NCBI GenBank assembly: GCA_017940565.1
Contig: JAGAYH010000009.1
Location: 1 to 39,050, forward strand
DNA length: 39,050 nucleotides
Source of the DNA: Bacteroidaceae bacterium
GTDB lineage: Bacteria > Bacteroidota > Bacteroidia > Bacteroidales > Bacteroidaceae
Reading direction: 5' to 3'
The translations under genes and the position numbers were made by a program. This document shows positions 25,286-32,998 of the stretch, piece by piece. The notes beneath the pieces were generated by a model. It was not told where the DNA came from. It made no database searches and worked only from the letters and a program-made list of their open reading frames with translations. Numbering within the stretch: position 1 is the stretch's first letter; each line of letters opens with the position of its first letter.

Positions 25286-26611
25286 TTATTGCAATTTGAA
25301 GAGCACGGGCAGGGCCATCTGCATATCCACCGCCTTGCCGTTCTGGCGGCCGGGCGTAAACTGTTTGTCCTTCAGCAGCGAGACGACGCGCAGGGCCTCC
25401 GCGTTCATACCGTGGTTGCTGGTTCGCGGGTCACCGGCCTTGAAGTTGCAGGCCTTGCCCTCGGCCGTCACGGTGAAGAAGACGGTAACCATGCCCTCGG
25501 CTTTGGCATCGAGAGCGGCTTTGGGATAGCGCAGGTTTTCAGCAATGAAACGCTGCATGGCGATGTTGCCGCCCGGGTACTGGGGCAGAACATCGCCCTT
25601 GCGGGGCTTGACCGTGCCGTTGGCCTTGGCCTTCTGCGGCGACTTGTAGGCCGCACGGCGCACGGCAGACGGCGTGGCCTTGGCCTGCGCCTTCTTGACC
25701 ACGCTCTGGGGCATGGCAGCAGACGGCAGAGCCTCCGTGGCAGCGGCACGCAGCGTGCCGCCACACACCAGCAGGGCGGCGGCCACGGGCGCCAGCAGGG
25801 CATATTTGAGCGCGGCCGCACGACGGGTTCTGGTTTTGTTCATCATGTGAATCCTTTCTTTTAAGGGTGAAACATTGAAATTATTACATAGATTGGTCGC
25901 GACACTATGTCGGGATTGGACGAGCAGGGCCAACTGGTAGTCCTGCCGGTTGACAGAAGCCGAGAGCGCCTCTCGGTCGGCTTCGAATTCATGCAGTTTG
26001 CGGAGTTCGCACAAGGCGAGCCACACACAGGGATTGGGCCACAGCAGGGCGCACTGCAGGAGCATCCAGACGATGTCGCCGGAGTGGCCCAGACGCATGT
26101 GCACCTGCTCGTGGCGCACGATGGCCTCGCGGCGGGGCGACGTGAGCACTTCCTCGGGCAGACACAGGCTGTGGAAGAAGGAGAACGGCTGCGTACCCTC
26201 AGGCAAGACGCGGCAGGTCAGCCCGTCGGCCGTGCGGACCACGGGACAGCGGCGGATGTAGCGCAGCGTGGCCACAGCCTGCACCGCCAGCCGGAGGAGC
26301 AGCAGGAGACTGACGCCGAAATAGACGCAGGCCAGCCCGTGGAACCATTGGCCACCGCCACTGCGCGCGCCGACCACTACCGCCGGCAACCACCGTGTGG
26401 CCAGCGCTTCTGGCAAGGCGCCGTCCGTGGTTACGGGCAACCCCTCCCACTGACTCAGCAAGGGAAACGCCACCGCCGCGAGCGACAGGCCGAGCAACAG
26501 CTTCCGACGCAGGCGGAAAAACGTGTCGCGGCCGGCCAGCAACCGGTATGTGGCATAGCCCAGGAGCCACACGGCGTGGATGAGGACGAAGGAGACCAGT
26601 AAGGTGTTCAT
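25286..26611 (-). CDS. M56 (BlaR1-type) metallopeptidase fused to a TonB C-terminal domain
   Basis: This 441-residue membrane protein has N-terminal segments (for example VSFVLIHAVWLLGYATYRLL, FHGLACVYFGVSLLLLLRLA), then the M56 zinc motif HEQVH in IVRHEQVHMRLGHSGDIVWM. A further segment near RRAAALKYALLAPVAAALLV leads to a Lys/Ala-rich stretch. The last 90 residues are a TonB C-terminal domain (RFIAENLRYPKAALDAKAEG..., ending ALPVLFKLQ). BlaR1/MecR1 peptidases sense a signal and lead to cleavage of the BlaI repressor. The TonB fusion is seen in several Bacteroidetes relatives; its cargo is unknown. Its start overlaps the blaI stop by 4 bases (ATGA). No beta-lactamase gene is nearby. Confidence 0.88.
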   Translation of the reverse strand: MNTLLVSFVLIHAVWLLGYATYRLLAGRDTFFRLRRKLLLGLSLAAVAFPLLSQWEGLPVTTDGALPEALATRWLPAVVVGARSGGGQWFHGLACVYFGVSLLLLLRLAVQAVATLRYIRRCPVVRTADGLTCRVLPEGTQPFSFFHSLCLPEEVLTSPRREAIVRHEQVHMRLGHSGDIVWMLLQCALLWPNPCVWLALCELRKLHEFEADREALSASVNRQDYQLALLVQSRHSVATNLCNNFNVSPLKERIHMMNKTRTRRAAALKYALLAPVAAALLVCGGTLRAAATEALPSAAMPQSVVKKAQAKATPSAVRRAAYKSPQKAKANGTVKPRKGDVLPQYPGGNIAMQRFIAENLRYPKAALDAKAEGMVTVFFTVTAEGKACNFKAGDPRTSNHGMNAEALRVVSLLKDKQFTPGRQNGKAVDMQMALPVLFKLQ

Positions 26612-26979
26612 AAGGCGTCGTTTTCCTGTTGTTTAATGAGTTGTACCAGTTCTTCGAGTTCAGAGGCGGAGAGATGCTCTTCGCGCACGAAGAAGGAGAC
26701 CATCTCCTTGTAACTGTTGCCGAAATAATTGCTCACCATGCGGCGCAGACCGTGGCGCTTGTAGTCGGCCTCGCTGACGGCTGGGGCATAGAGATAGGTG
26801 TTGCCCACGCGGCGGGCCCGCACGTAGCCCTTGCGCTCCAAGTTCTTCACCACCGAAGCCAGCGTCGTGTAGGGCGGCACCGGCTCGTCGTACTGCTCGA
26901 GCAGGTCTTTCACTGTGCCGTCGCCCAAAGCCCACAGCCGGCGCATGGCAGTTTCTTCCTGTTGGGTAAGATGTTCCAT
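26608..26979 (-). CDS. BlaI/MecI/CopY-family transcriptional repressor
   Basis: This 123-residue winged-helix repressor matches the BlaI family in length and layout. It starts MEHLTQQEETAMRRLWALGD; the recognition region reads YTTLASVVKNLERKGYVRAR and the wing VGNTYLYAPAVSEADY. The C-terminal helices (about 80-120) should dimerise. BlaI-type repressors bind a palindrome in their own promoter and are inactivated by proteolysis triggered by the partner M56 peptidase. The operator at 27018-27036 overlaps its promoter, so it is autoregulated by inference. It is the first gene of the pair, coupled to the M56/TonB gene. Confidence 0.94.
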   Translation of the reverse strand: MEHLTQQEETAMRRLWALGDGTVKDLLEQYDEPVPPYTTLASVVKNLERKGYVRARRVGNTYLYAPAVSEADYKRHGLRRMVSNYFGNSYKEMVSFFVREEHLSASELEELVQLIKQQENDAL

Positions 26980-27013
26980 TCCGATAATTTTATTTGTTCT
27001 ACGATTTTCGATG

Positions 27014-27043
27014 CAAAATTACGAACATTTCGTAATTCTCCAA
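27014..27043 (-). promoter_or_regulatory. blaI promoter with a palindromic operator
   Basis: TTG (27043-27041), exactly 19 bp, then TAATTTTG (27021-27014) on the minus strand. A perfect palindrome with 8-bp arms, ATTACGAA (27018-27025) and TTCGTAAT (27029-27036), and a CAT spacer overlaps the -7 box and half the spacer. A bound repressor would block RNA polymerase, as expected for a BlaI operator. Confidence 0.85.
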
Positions 27044-27151
27044 AAATAAATAAGATATTTTTTGGAATTTTTTTTGCCCTTCATTGGTTGCTTCCGGAAC
27101 ACCAAGAGGAGCACTGACGGGCCCGGCGCTCATCAACCGTGACGGGTGAGA

Positions 27152-27230
27152 ACGAAAACGGAGTTAGGCCGAACGAAAACGGAGTTAGACGGCACGAAAA
27201 CGGAGTTAGACGGCACGAAAACGGAGTTAG
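27152..27230 (+). repeat. 21-bp-period motif array 3 (four near-perfect units), upstream of rhaB
   Basis: Four identical 16-mers, ACGAAAACGGAGTTAG, start at 27152, 27173, 27194 and 27215, exactly 21 bp apart, with 5-bp spacers (GCCGA, ACGGC, ACGGC). The array points toward rhaB and stands about 205 bp before its start codon and 130 bp before its promoter box. It is the best-preserved of the three arrays. Confidence 0.92.
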
Positions 27231-27360
27231 TGGTTCTGAAGCGGACAAGCCACCCGCTTTTTACACTTTTTTTTATTATTAAGGAACGCCAGCAGAGCCA
27301 CAGTCCGCTCTTTGCGGAAAAAATGATGCGGCGACAAAGCCGTTTCAACAAAAAAAGTAG

Positions 27361-27368
27361 TACATTTG
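27361..27368 (+). promoter_or_regulatory. Probable -7 box of the rha operon
   Basis: TACATTTG fits the Bacteroidetes -7 consensus, about 68 bp before the rhaB ATG; no matching TTG is seen at 19-21 bp, consistent with activator-dependent transcription. Confidence 0.5.
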
Positions 27369-27435
27369 TGGGTACAAAACAGAGCGTTGCCCAACCTACC
27401 GGACGCGCTTTGCAGAAACGGAACATTCAAGACAG

Positions 27436-28908
27436 ATGACAAATGCACAGTTCTTAGCCGTTGACCTGGGTGCCACCAGCGGCCGGACGGTATTGGGAAG
27501 CCTCGCCGACGGCAGGCTCCGGCAAAGGGAAGTGAGCCGTTTCCCCAACAACATCGTAGAACGCGACGGCCATTTCTATTGGGACATCCACGCCCTCTAC
27601 CGCGAGATAACCGGGGCACTGAAGCTGCTGGCCGACGAGGGCGTCAGCCTCACCTCGATAGGCATCGACACCTGGGGGTGCGACGTGGTGTGCATCGGCA
27701 GCGACGGCCAAGTGATGCGCGAACCCTACAGCTACCGCGACCCGCACACCAGGAATGCCATGGAGCAATACTTCCGGCTGGTGCCTAAGGAAACGGTGTA
27801 CGCCAAGACGGGCATCCAGTTCATGCCCTTCAACACGCTCTTCCAACTCTCGGCCATGCGGCACAGCAACGACGCCGTGCTGGCCAAGGCAGACAAAATT
27901 CTGTTCATCCCCGACGCCCTGGTTTATATGCTTACGGGAGAGGCCGTGTGCGAATACACCATACTCTCCACCAGCCAGATGATGAACGCCAGGACCAAGA
28001 CGATAGACCCGGAACTCATCGGTGCCATAGGGCTCAGGGAGTCACAGTTCGGCCGCTACGTCAATCCGTGCGACCGCGTGGGCGTGCTCAGTGCCGAGGT
28101 GCAAAAGTCGACCGGAATGGGCGCCGTGCCCGTAGTGGCCGTGGCCGAGCACGACACGGGCGCTGCCGTGGCCTCCGTGCCGGCCAGCGACGAACGCTTT
28201 GCCTACCTGAGTTGCGGCACCTGGTCGCTCTTGGGCATAGAGACCCGACAGGCCATCATCTCCGACAAAAGTTTCGAGCGCAATTTCACCAACGAGGGCG
28301 GTGTGGAAGGCACCACCCGTTTTCTGAAAAACATCTGCGGCATGTGGCTGCTCGAGCGTTGCCGCAAGGAATGGACAGCCGGCGAGGCCCCGGCCGACAT
28401 CGCCGTCCTGACCCGCGACGCCGCTCAGGCCGAAGGCTTCCGCTCATTCATCGACCCCGATGACCCGCGCTTTGCCAACCCCGTAAGCATGACCGCAGCC
28501 ATCCGCGACTACTGCCGCCAGACGGGACAGCCCGTGCCGGAAGATTACCGCCAGACGGCCCGTTGCATCTTCGACAGCCTGGCCATGCGCTACCGACAGG
28601 TCACCGACTACCTGAGAGAGTTTGCCCCCTTCCCCATAGAGCGGCTCCATGTCATCGGCGGCGGTACCTACAACCGTCCGTTCATGCAAATGACGGCCGA
28701 CAGCACCTCGCTCACCGTGGTGACAGGCCCGGCCGAGGGCACCGCCATAGGCAACATCATGCTCCAGGCCAAGGCTGCAGGACTGGCGGGCGACATCTAT
28801 GAAATGAGGCAAGTCATCGCCAAGAGCATTGACACCTGCACCTACCAGCCCGCCGACCGCGAGAAGTGGAACAAGGGTTATGAGGCCTATCTGAAAGTGA
28901 CCGGTTAG
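27436..28908 (+). CDS. rhaB: Rhamnulokinase
   Basis: This 490-residue FGGY-family kinase phosphorylates L-rhamnulose with ATP, the second step of L-rhamnose breakdown. The N-terminus has the phosphate-binding LAVDLGATSGRTVLG; GIDTWGCDVV follows. The catalytic aspartate is in VAEHDTGAAVASVP (about residue 240), and the C-terminal GGGTYNRPFMQMTADSTS (about 410-427) with TGPAEGTAIGNIMLQA fits the FGGY adenosine-binding end. Rhamnose isomerase and aldolase genes follow, confirming the specificity. The ATG at 27436 follows a TACATTTG promoter box by about 67 bp. The rhaA gene is 53 bp downstream. Confidence 0.96.
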   Translation: MTNAQFLAVDLGATSGRTVLGSLADGRLRQREVSRFPNNIVERDGHFYWDIHALYREITGALKLLADEGVSLTSIGIDTWGCDVVCIGSDGQVMREPYSYRDPHTRNAMEQYFRLVPKETVYAKTGIQFMPFNTLFQLSAMRHSNDAVLAKADKILFIPDALVYMLTGEAVCEYTILSTSQMMNARTKTIDPELIGAIGLRESQFGRYVNPCDRVGVLSAEVQKSTGMGAVPVVAVAEHDTGAAVASVPASDERFAYLSCGTWSLLGIETRQAIISDKSFERNFTNEGGVEGTTRFLKNICGMWLLERCRKEWTAGEAPADIAVLTRDAAQAEGFRSFIDPDDPRFANPVSMTAAIRDYCRQTGQPVPEDYRQTARCIFDSLAMRYRQVTDYLREFAPFPIERLHVIGGGTYNRPFMQMTADSTSLTVVTGPAEGTAIGNIMLQAKAAGLAGDIYEMRQVIAKSIDTCTYQPADREKWNKGYEAYLKVTG

Positions 28909-28961
28909 CAAGGCACCGGAGATTTATACACATAAAATTAGGAACAAAAAAAAGACAGAAT

Positions 28962-30218
28962 ATGAAAGAAGCATTAGTAAAGAAAGCCTATGACGTGGCC
29001 CAAAGCCGCTACGCCGAAATAGGCATCGACACCGAAGCCGTGCTACGCCAGCTCCAGGACTTCCACCTTTCGCTCCACTGCTGGCAGGCCGACGACGTCC
29101 ACGGTTTTGAACAGCAGGCCGGACAACTCTCCGGCGGCATACAATCGACCGGCGACTTCCCGGGAGCCGCCCGCAACATCGACGAACTGCGCCAGGACAT
29201 TCTCAAGGCCAAAAGCCTCATCCCCGGCAACCACCGCCTGAACCTGCACGAAATCTACGGCGACTTCAAGGGCAAGGTCGTGGACCGCGACGAGGTGACC
29301 GTGGAGTATTTCCAATCGTGGATAGACTGGGCCAAGGACAACGACACGCTGCTCGACTTCAATTCCACATCGTTCTCCCACCCCAAGTCGGGCAATCTCT
29401 CGCTGGCCAATCCCGACAAGGGCATCCGCGACTTCTGGATTGAGCATACCAAGCGCTGCCGCGACATTGCCAACGCCATGGGCGAGGCCCAGGGCGACCC
29501 CTGCATCATGAACCTTTGGGTGCACGACGGCTGCAAGGACGTCAGCGTCAACCACGCCCTCTACCGCCATTTGCTCAAGGCCTCGCTCGACGAGATTTTT
29601 GCCAAGCCGCAGCCCATGATGAAGGATTGCATCGAAGGCAAAGTGTTCGGCATCGGGCTGGAGAGTTTCACCGTGGGCAGCCACGACTTCTACACGGCCT
29701 ATGCCGCACAGAACGGCAAGATTGTCACCATCGACACGGGCCACTACCACCCCACCGAGTCGCCTGCCGACAAGGTTAGCGCCCTCCTGCCCTTCATCAG
29801 CGAACTGATGCTCCACGTGAGCCGCCCCATCCGCTGGGACTCCGACCACGTCACCATCATGGACGATCCCACACAGGAACTGTTCTCCGAAATCGTGCGC
29901 GCCGGAGCCCTCGACCGTGTCCACTACGGCCTTGACTTCTTCGACGGCAGCATCAACCGCATCGGCGCCTACGTCATCGGGTCGCGCTCGGCCCAGAAGT
30001 GCATGCTCCGTGCCCTGCTCGAGCCCACGAAGACCATTTCAGAAAAGGAACTGGCCGGCGAAGGCTACAAGGTGCTCGCCCTCATTGAAGAGCAGAAGGC
30101 CATGCCCTGGCAGGCCGTTTACGACGAATTCTGCCGCCGCAACAACGTGCCCGTGGGCCAGGATTTCATTCAGGAAATCGACCAGTATGTCGATGCCGTC
30201 ATCTCACGCCGCTACTGA
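28962..30218 (+). CDS. rhaA: L-rhamnose isomerase
   Basis: This 418-residue enzyme converts L-rhamnose to L-rhamnulose, step one of the pathway. RhaA features include the early FHLSLHCWQADDVHGFEQ, then the metal-binding region with NLWVHDGCKDVSVNHALYRH (about 182-201) and GLESFTVGSHDFYTAYA. Later signatures are IDTGHYHPTESPADKVSALL and HVSRPIRWDSDHV, each contributing His or Asp to the manganese sites in known structures. The length is normal. GAACAAAAAAAAGACAGA precedes the ATG as an A-rich Bacteroidetes leader. The gene for the aldolase follows 6 bp downstream. Confidence 0.97.
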   Translation: MKEALVKKAYDVAQSRYAEIGIDTEAVLRQLQDFHLSLHCWQADDVHGFEQQAGQLSGGIQSTGDFPGAARNIDELRQDILKAKSLIPGNHRLNLHEIYGDFKGKVVDRDEVTVEYFQSWIDWAKDNDTLLDFNSTSFSHPKSGNLSLANPDKGIRDFWIEHTKRCRDIANAMGEAQGDPCIMNLWVHDGCKDVSVNHALYRHLLKASLDEIFAKPQPMMKDCIEGKVFGIGLESFTVGSHDFYTAYAAQNGKIVTIDTGHYHPTESPADKVSALLPFISELMLHVSRPIRWDSDHVTIMDDPTQELFSEIVRAGALDRVHYGLDFFDGSINRIGAYVIGSRSAQKCMLRALLEPTKTISEKELAGEGYKVLALIEEQKAMPWQAVYDEFCRRNNVPVGQDFIQEIDQYVDAVISRRY

Positions 30219-30224
30219 CAAGCC

Positions 30225-31043
30225 ATGAGCATACTCACCAACCGCCCCGACCTCGAAGCTGCCGTCGCCCAGGTGGCCGAAGTGGCCGGCTATCTCTGGC
30301 AGAAAGGATGGGCCGAGCGCAACGGCGGAAACATTACCGTCAATGTCACCGACTGTGTCGATGACGACCTGCGCAACCTGCACGCCCTGACCGGCCCCCT
30401 GCCCATCGGCACAGTGCTGCCCGACATCGCCGGCTGCTATTTCTACTGCAAGGGAACGGGCAAACGCATGCGCGACCTGGCCCGCCGGCCCATGGAGAAC
30501 GGCAGCATCATACGCATCCTCCCCGACGGCGCTTCCTACGTCATCGTGGGCGACCGGCCCGTACAGCCCACCTCGGAGCTACCGTCGCACTTGATGATAC
30601 ACAACTATCTCATCCACTCCGGCAGCCGCTACAAGGCCTGTCTCCACACCCACCCCGTCGAGATGGTGGCCATGAGCCACAATCGCCAGATGCTCGAAAA
30701 GGACGTGATGGGCCGCCTGCTCTGGTCGATGATACCCGAGACACTGGCTTTCGCCCCGCTGGGCCTCGGCATTGTGCCCTACCGGTTGCCCGGCAGCGTG
30801 AAACTGGCCGAGGCCACCCTGGAGCTCATCCGCGACTATGACGTCGTTTTATGGGAAAAGCACGGCACCTTTGCCGTAGGCACCGACATCATGGATGCCT
30901 TCGACCAGGTCGATGTGTTCAACAAGGCCGCCACCATCTACCTGCGCGCCAAGAGCATGGGTTTTGAGCCCGAAGGCATGACCGACGAGGCCATGGAGGA
31001 GGTGCAGCACGTCTTCCGCCTGCCCAAGAGGCGCCCTGTCTAG
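30225..31043 (+). CDS. rhaD: Rhamnulose-1-phosphate aldolase
   Basis: This 272-residue class II aldolase cleaves L-rhamnulose 1-phosphate to dihydroxyacetone phosphate and lactaldehyde. Zinc-binding signatures are visible: KACLHTHPVEMVAMSH (about 138-153, with two His) and VVLWEKHGTFAVG (about 206-218). An N-terminal AERNGGNITVN stretch forms the phosphate site. The gene starts 6 bp after rhaA and ends the visible operon. In Bacteroides the operon normally also carries a permease and an AraC-type regulator; neither follows here. The 287-bp gap downstream is mostly repeat copy C, up to the convergent S41 protease gene. Confidence 0.96.
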   Translation: MSILTNRPDLEAAVAQVAEVAGYLWQKGWAERNGGNITVNVTDCVDDDLRNLHALTGPLPIGTVLPDIAGCYFYCKGTGKRMRDLARRPMENGSIIRILPDGASYVIVGDRPVQPTSELPSHLMIHNYLIHSGSRYKACLHTHPVEMVAMSHNRQMLEKDVMGRLLWSMIPETLAFAPLGLGIVPYRLPGSVKLAEATLELIRDYDVVLWEKHGTFAVGTDIMDAFDQVDVFNKAATIYLRAKSMGFEPEGMTDEAMEEVQHVFRLPKRRPV

Positions 31044-31119
31044 CCCGGAGGGAAAGAGCGATAGACCATAGTTGCCCGTCAGGTCAAGGCAAAAGCAGTA
31101 CCCGGAAAAGGATGGGTAT

Positions 31120-31297
31120 GTAAAGATTTTTTGAAAAGAATCCGGCCGTTTTGTAATCCGCTGATTTTCATCCGGTCTTAAACATTGTAAAACAGAAGCG
31201 GCGTTTCAAAATTTTGTAACGCCGCTTCTGCACGCCGAAGTCCCACTTGTGAACGCCGAAATCCGGCCTCCGGTTGGGAAATGTCAAAATTTTTTAC
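31120..31297 (-). repeat. Dispersed intergenic palindromic repeat, copy C
   Basis: Reverse-oriented copy in the convergent gap between rhaD and the S41 protease gene. Near-identical edges GTAAAGATTTTTTG (31120-31133) and GTCAAAATTTTTTA (31283-31296) are 163 bp apart. The palindrome has 13-bp arms, CAGAAGCGGCGTT and AACGCCGCTTCTG (31194-31231), around an inner CAAAATTTTG that is itself a palindrome. On the minus strand it carries GCGTTCACAAGTGGGACTTC in common with copies A and B. No separate terminator is visible in this gap, so the hairpin may serve both genes. Confidence 0.87.
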
Positions 31298-31330
31298 CAC
31301 TTTCCGCGAGGCAGAGGCTCCTGCGGAAAT

Positions 31331-32998
31331 TCACTTGTCCGGTGTCAGGATGGCCCGATACTCGTCGGGGTGGCGGAGCAGCCGCACGGCGGCTTGCACC
31401 ACGCGGTCGTCGCGGAGACCATTTTCGATGGCGCCACGGGTGAAATAGCGGTCGCGGCATATTTCCTCGTTGAGCAGCCGCACCACGTAGGGTTTCCAGG
31501 CGTCGAGGTCCTGGGCCAGATTGTGTTCCAGTTTGGCTTCCAGAGCCTTGATTTCGTCACCGGCGGTGCGGTCGTAGCCTTCGAAGCGGGCTATCTTCTT
31601 CAGTTCCTGCAGGGCCTTGTAGGTCTGGCGGTCGTAGGTGAAGTCACTGCCGGCCAAAAACTGTTTGAACTCCTCGTAGTCGCCGTCGGTGATGGTGAAG
31701 GTGGCGGCCGGTGCAATGGTGTCGTGCTTGGCACGGTAAAGGGCGATATACTCCGATAGTTCATAGCTGTTTTGCAGGTAAGCCAGCAGTGTGGGCATGC
31801 TGTCTTGCTTCACTTCCACATCGGGCGTGATGCCTCCGCCGTCGCGCACGATGCGGCCGGCGGCGGTGCGGAACTCATGGGTCAGACTGTCGGGGGTGCG
31901 ATAGACCTCGCCGCTCTGTCCGCGGCGGCTGTAGTCGAGAGCCTGGATGCAGCGGCCGGAGGGGATGTAATAGTGGCTGGTGGTGAGTTTGAGCATGCCG
32001 CCGTAGGGCAGCTGGCGCGGTTGCTGCACGAGACCTTTGCCGTAGGTGCGCTCGCCCATGATGACGGCGCGGTCGAGGTCCTGGAGCGAACCGCAGGTGA
32101 TTTCGGACGATGAGGCCGACGCACCGTCAACGAGCACCACAACGGGCATGTCGGGCTCTTCGGGCTGCCAGCGCGTGCTGTAGGAAGAGTTGGCGCTCTT
32201 GTTCTTGCCCTTCATCTGCAGGATGAGTTTGTCTTTCGGCACGAAGAGATTGACCACATTGACCGCTTCAATGGCCAGTCCGCCGCCGTTGCCGCGCAGG
32301 TCGAGCACCAGATTGCGGGCTCCCTGCTCCTTCAATTGCCGCAGGGCGCGCTTCACCTCCTGGCTGCAGTCGCGGGTGAAGGTGCTCAGCACGATGTAGC
32401 CCGTGGTGTCGGTGAGCATGCTGCTGTAGGCCACGGCAGGCATCTGGATGGAGGCCCGGCGGAACTGGAACGTCATTTCGCCCACCCCGGGACGGTCCAC
32501 GACGAGCACAATCTCGGTATCGGGGTCGCCGCGCAGGGCATTGGAGATGGAGGCCGTGTATTTGTCCGTCGGGGTGTCGCCCTTTTTGTCTATGGCCTTG
32601 CCGTCGATGCTGAGAATGACGTCGCCCTGGCGCACGCCGGCATTGGCCGCAGGCTGGTTTTCATAGGGCTCTTTCACCACGCAGCGGTCGTACTTCTTGT
32701 TGTAACCGATAATGGACCCGATACCGGCATACTTGCCCGTGGTCATTGTCTCCAGCTGACTGGCGTCCTGCTCGTTGTAGTATTCAGTATAGGGGTCGAG
32801 CCCCTCGAGCATGTAGCCGATGGCATCGCCCACACGCTGCTCGGCATTGAGCGTATCGACATAATAGAGGTCAAGCGACTTGTAGATTTTATTGAAAATG
32901 TCGAGCTGCTTCGATACTTCGAAATTGTGATTCTGTTGCGCCGCAAGCGGCAGGGCCAACAGCAAGCCCAGTGTTAAGGAAAGGTATTTCTGTTTCAT
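31331..32998 (-). CDS. S41-family carboxy-terminal processing protease (CtpA-like)
   Basis: This 555-residue protein has a signal peptide (MKQKYLSLTLGLLLALPLAA) and then a PDZ domain around 88-175 (AGIGSIIGYN, GVRQGDVILSIDGKAI). The S41 catalytic core is VLVDGASASSSEITCGSL (288-305, catalytic Ser near 296) and GERTYGKGLVQQ with Lys 321, the Ser-Lys dyad. A C-terminal extension of about 150 residues follows. Such proteases trim or degrade periplasmic proteins, typically from their C-termini. Its start overlaps the stop of the PfkB kinase gene by 4 bases (ATGA), so it is probably co-translated with that gene. Confidence 0.94.
   Translation of the reverse strand: MKQKYLSLTLGLLLALPLAAQQNHNFEVSKQLDIFNKIYKSLDLYYVDTLNAEQRVGDAIGYMLEGLDPYTEYYNEQDASQLETMTTGKYAGIGSIIGYNKKYDRCVVKEPYENQPAANAGVRQGDVILSIDGKAIDKKGDTPTDKYTASISNALRGDPDTEIVLVVDRPGVGEMTFQFRRASIQMPAVAYSSMLTDTTGYIVLSTFTRDCSQEVKRALRQLKEQGARNLVLDLRGNGGGLAIEAVNVVNLFVPKDKLILQMKGKNKSANSSYSTRWQPEEPDMPVVVLVDGASASSSEITCGSLQDLDRAVIMGERTYGKGLVQQPRQLPYGGMLKLTTSHYYIPSGRCIQALDYSRRGQSGEVYRTPDSLTHEFRTAAGRIVRDGGGITPDVEVKQDSMPTLLAYLQNSYELSEYIALYRAKHDTIAPAATFTITDGDYEEFKQFLAGSDFTYDRQTYKALQELKKIARFEGYDRTAGDEIKALEAKLEHNLAQDLDAWKPYVVRLLNEEICRDRYFTRGAIENGLRDDRVVQAAVRLLRHPDEYRAILTPDK

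Larger units (their letters stand above)
27044..27435. other. Non-coding region between blaI and rhaB with motif array 3
   Basis: Beyond the blaI promoter this divergent gap holds the four-unit motif array at 27152-27230 and a TACATTTG box at 27361-27368 as the likely rhaB promoter (no clear TTG upstream). A rhamnose-regulator site cannot be recognised. Both strands have open frames over the array reading as heptad repeats (TKTELDG; SNSVFVP), a simple result of the 21-bp period; they are not called as genes. Confidence 0.6.

Noticed and set aside
25286-26979. Beta-lactam resistance operon
   Set aside because: BlaI and an M56 peptidase are present, but there is no beta-lactamase or PBP2a-like gene; the M56 protein has a TonB end, not a penicillin-binding sensor domain.
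27152-27230. CRISPR array from the regular repeats
   Set aside because: The period is 21 bp with 5-bp spacers, far too short for CRISPR spacers, and no cas genes are present.
27133-27439. Open frames on both strands over motif array 3 with heptad peptide repeats (TKTELDG, SNSVFVP)
   Set aside because: A 21-bp repeat in open frame always gives seven-residue repeats. The other arrays contain stops and different frames, so no protein is conserved.
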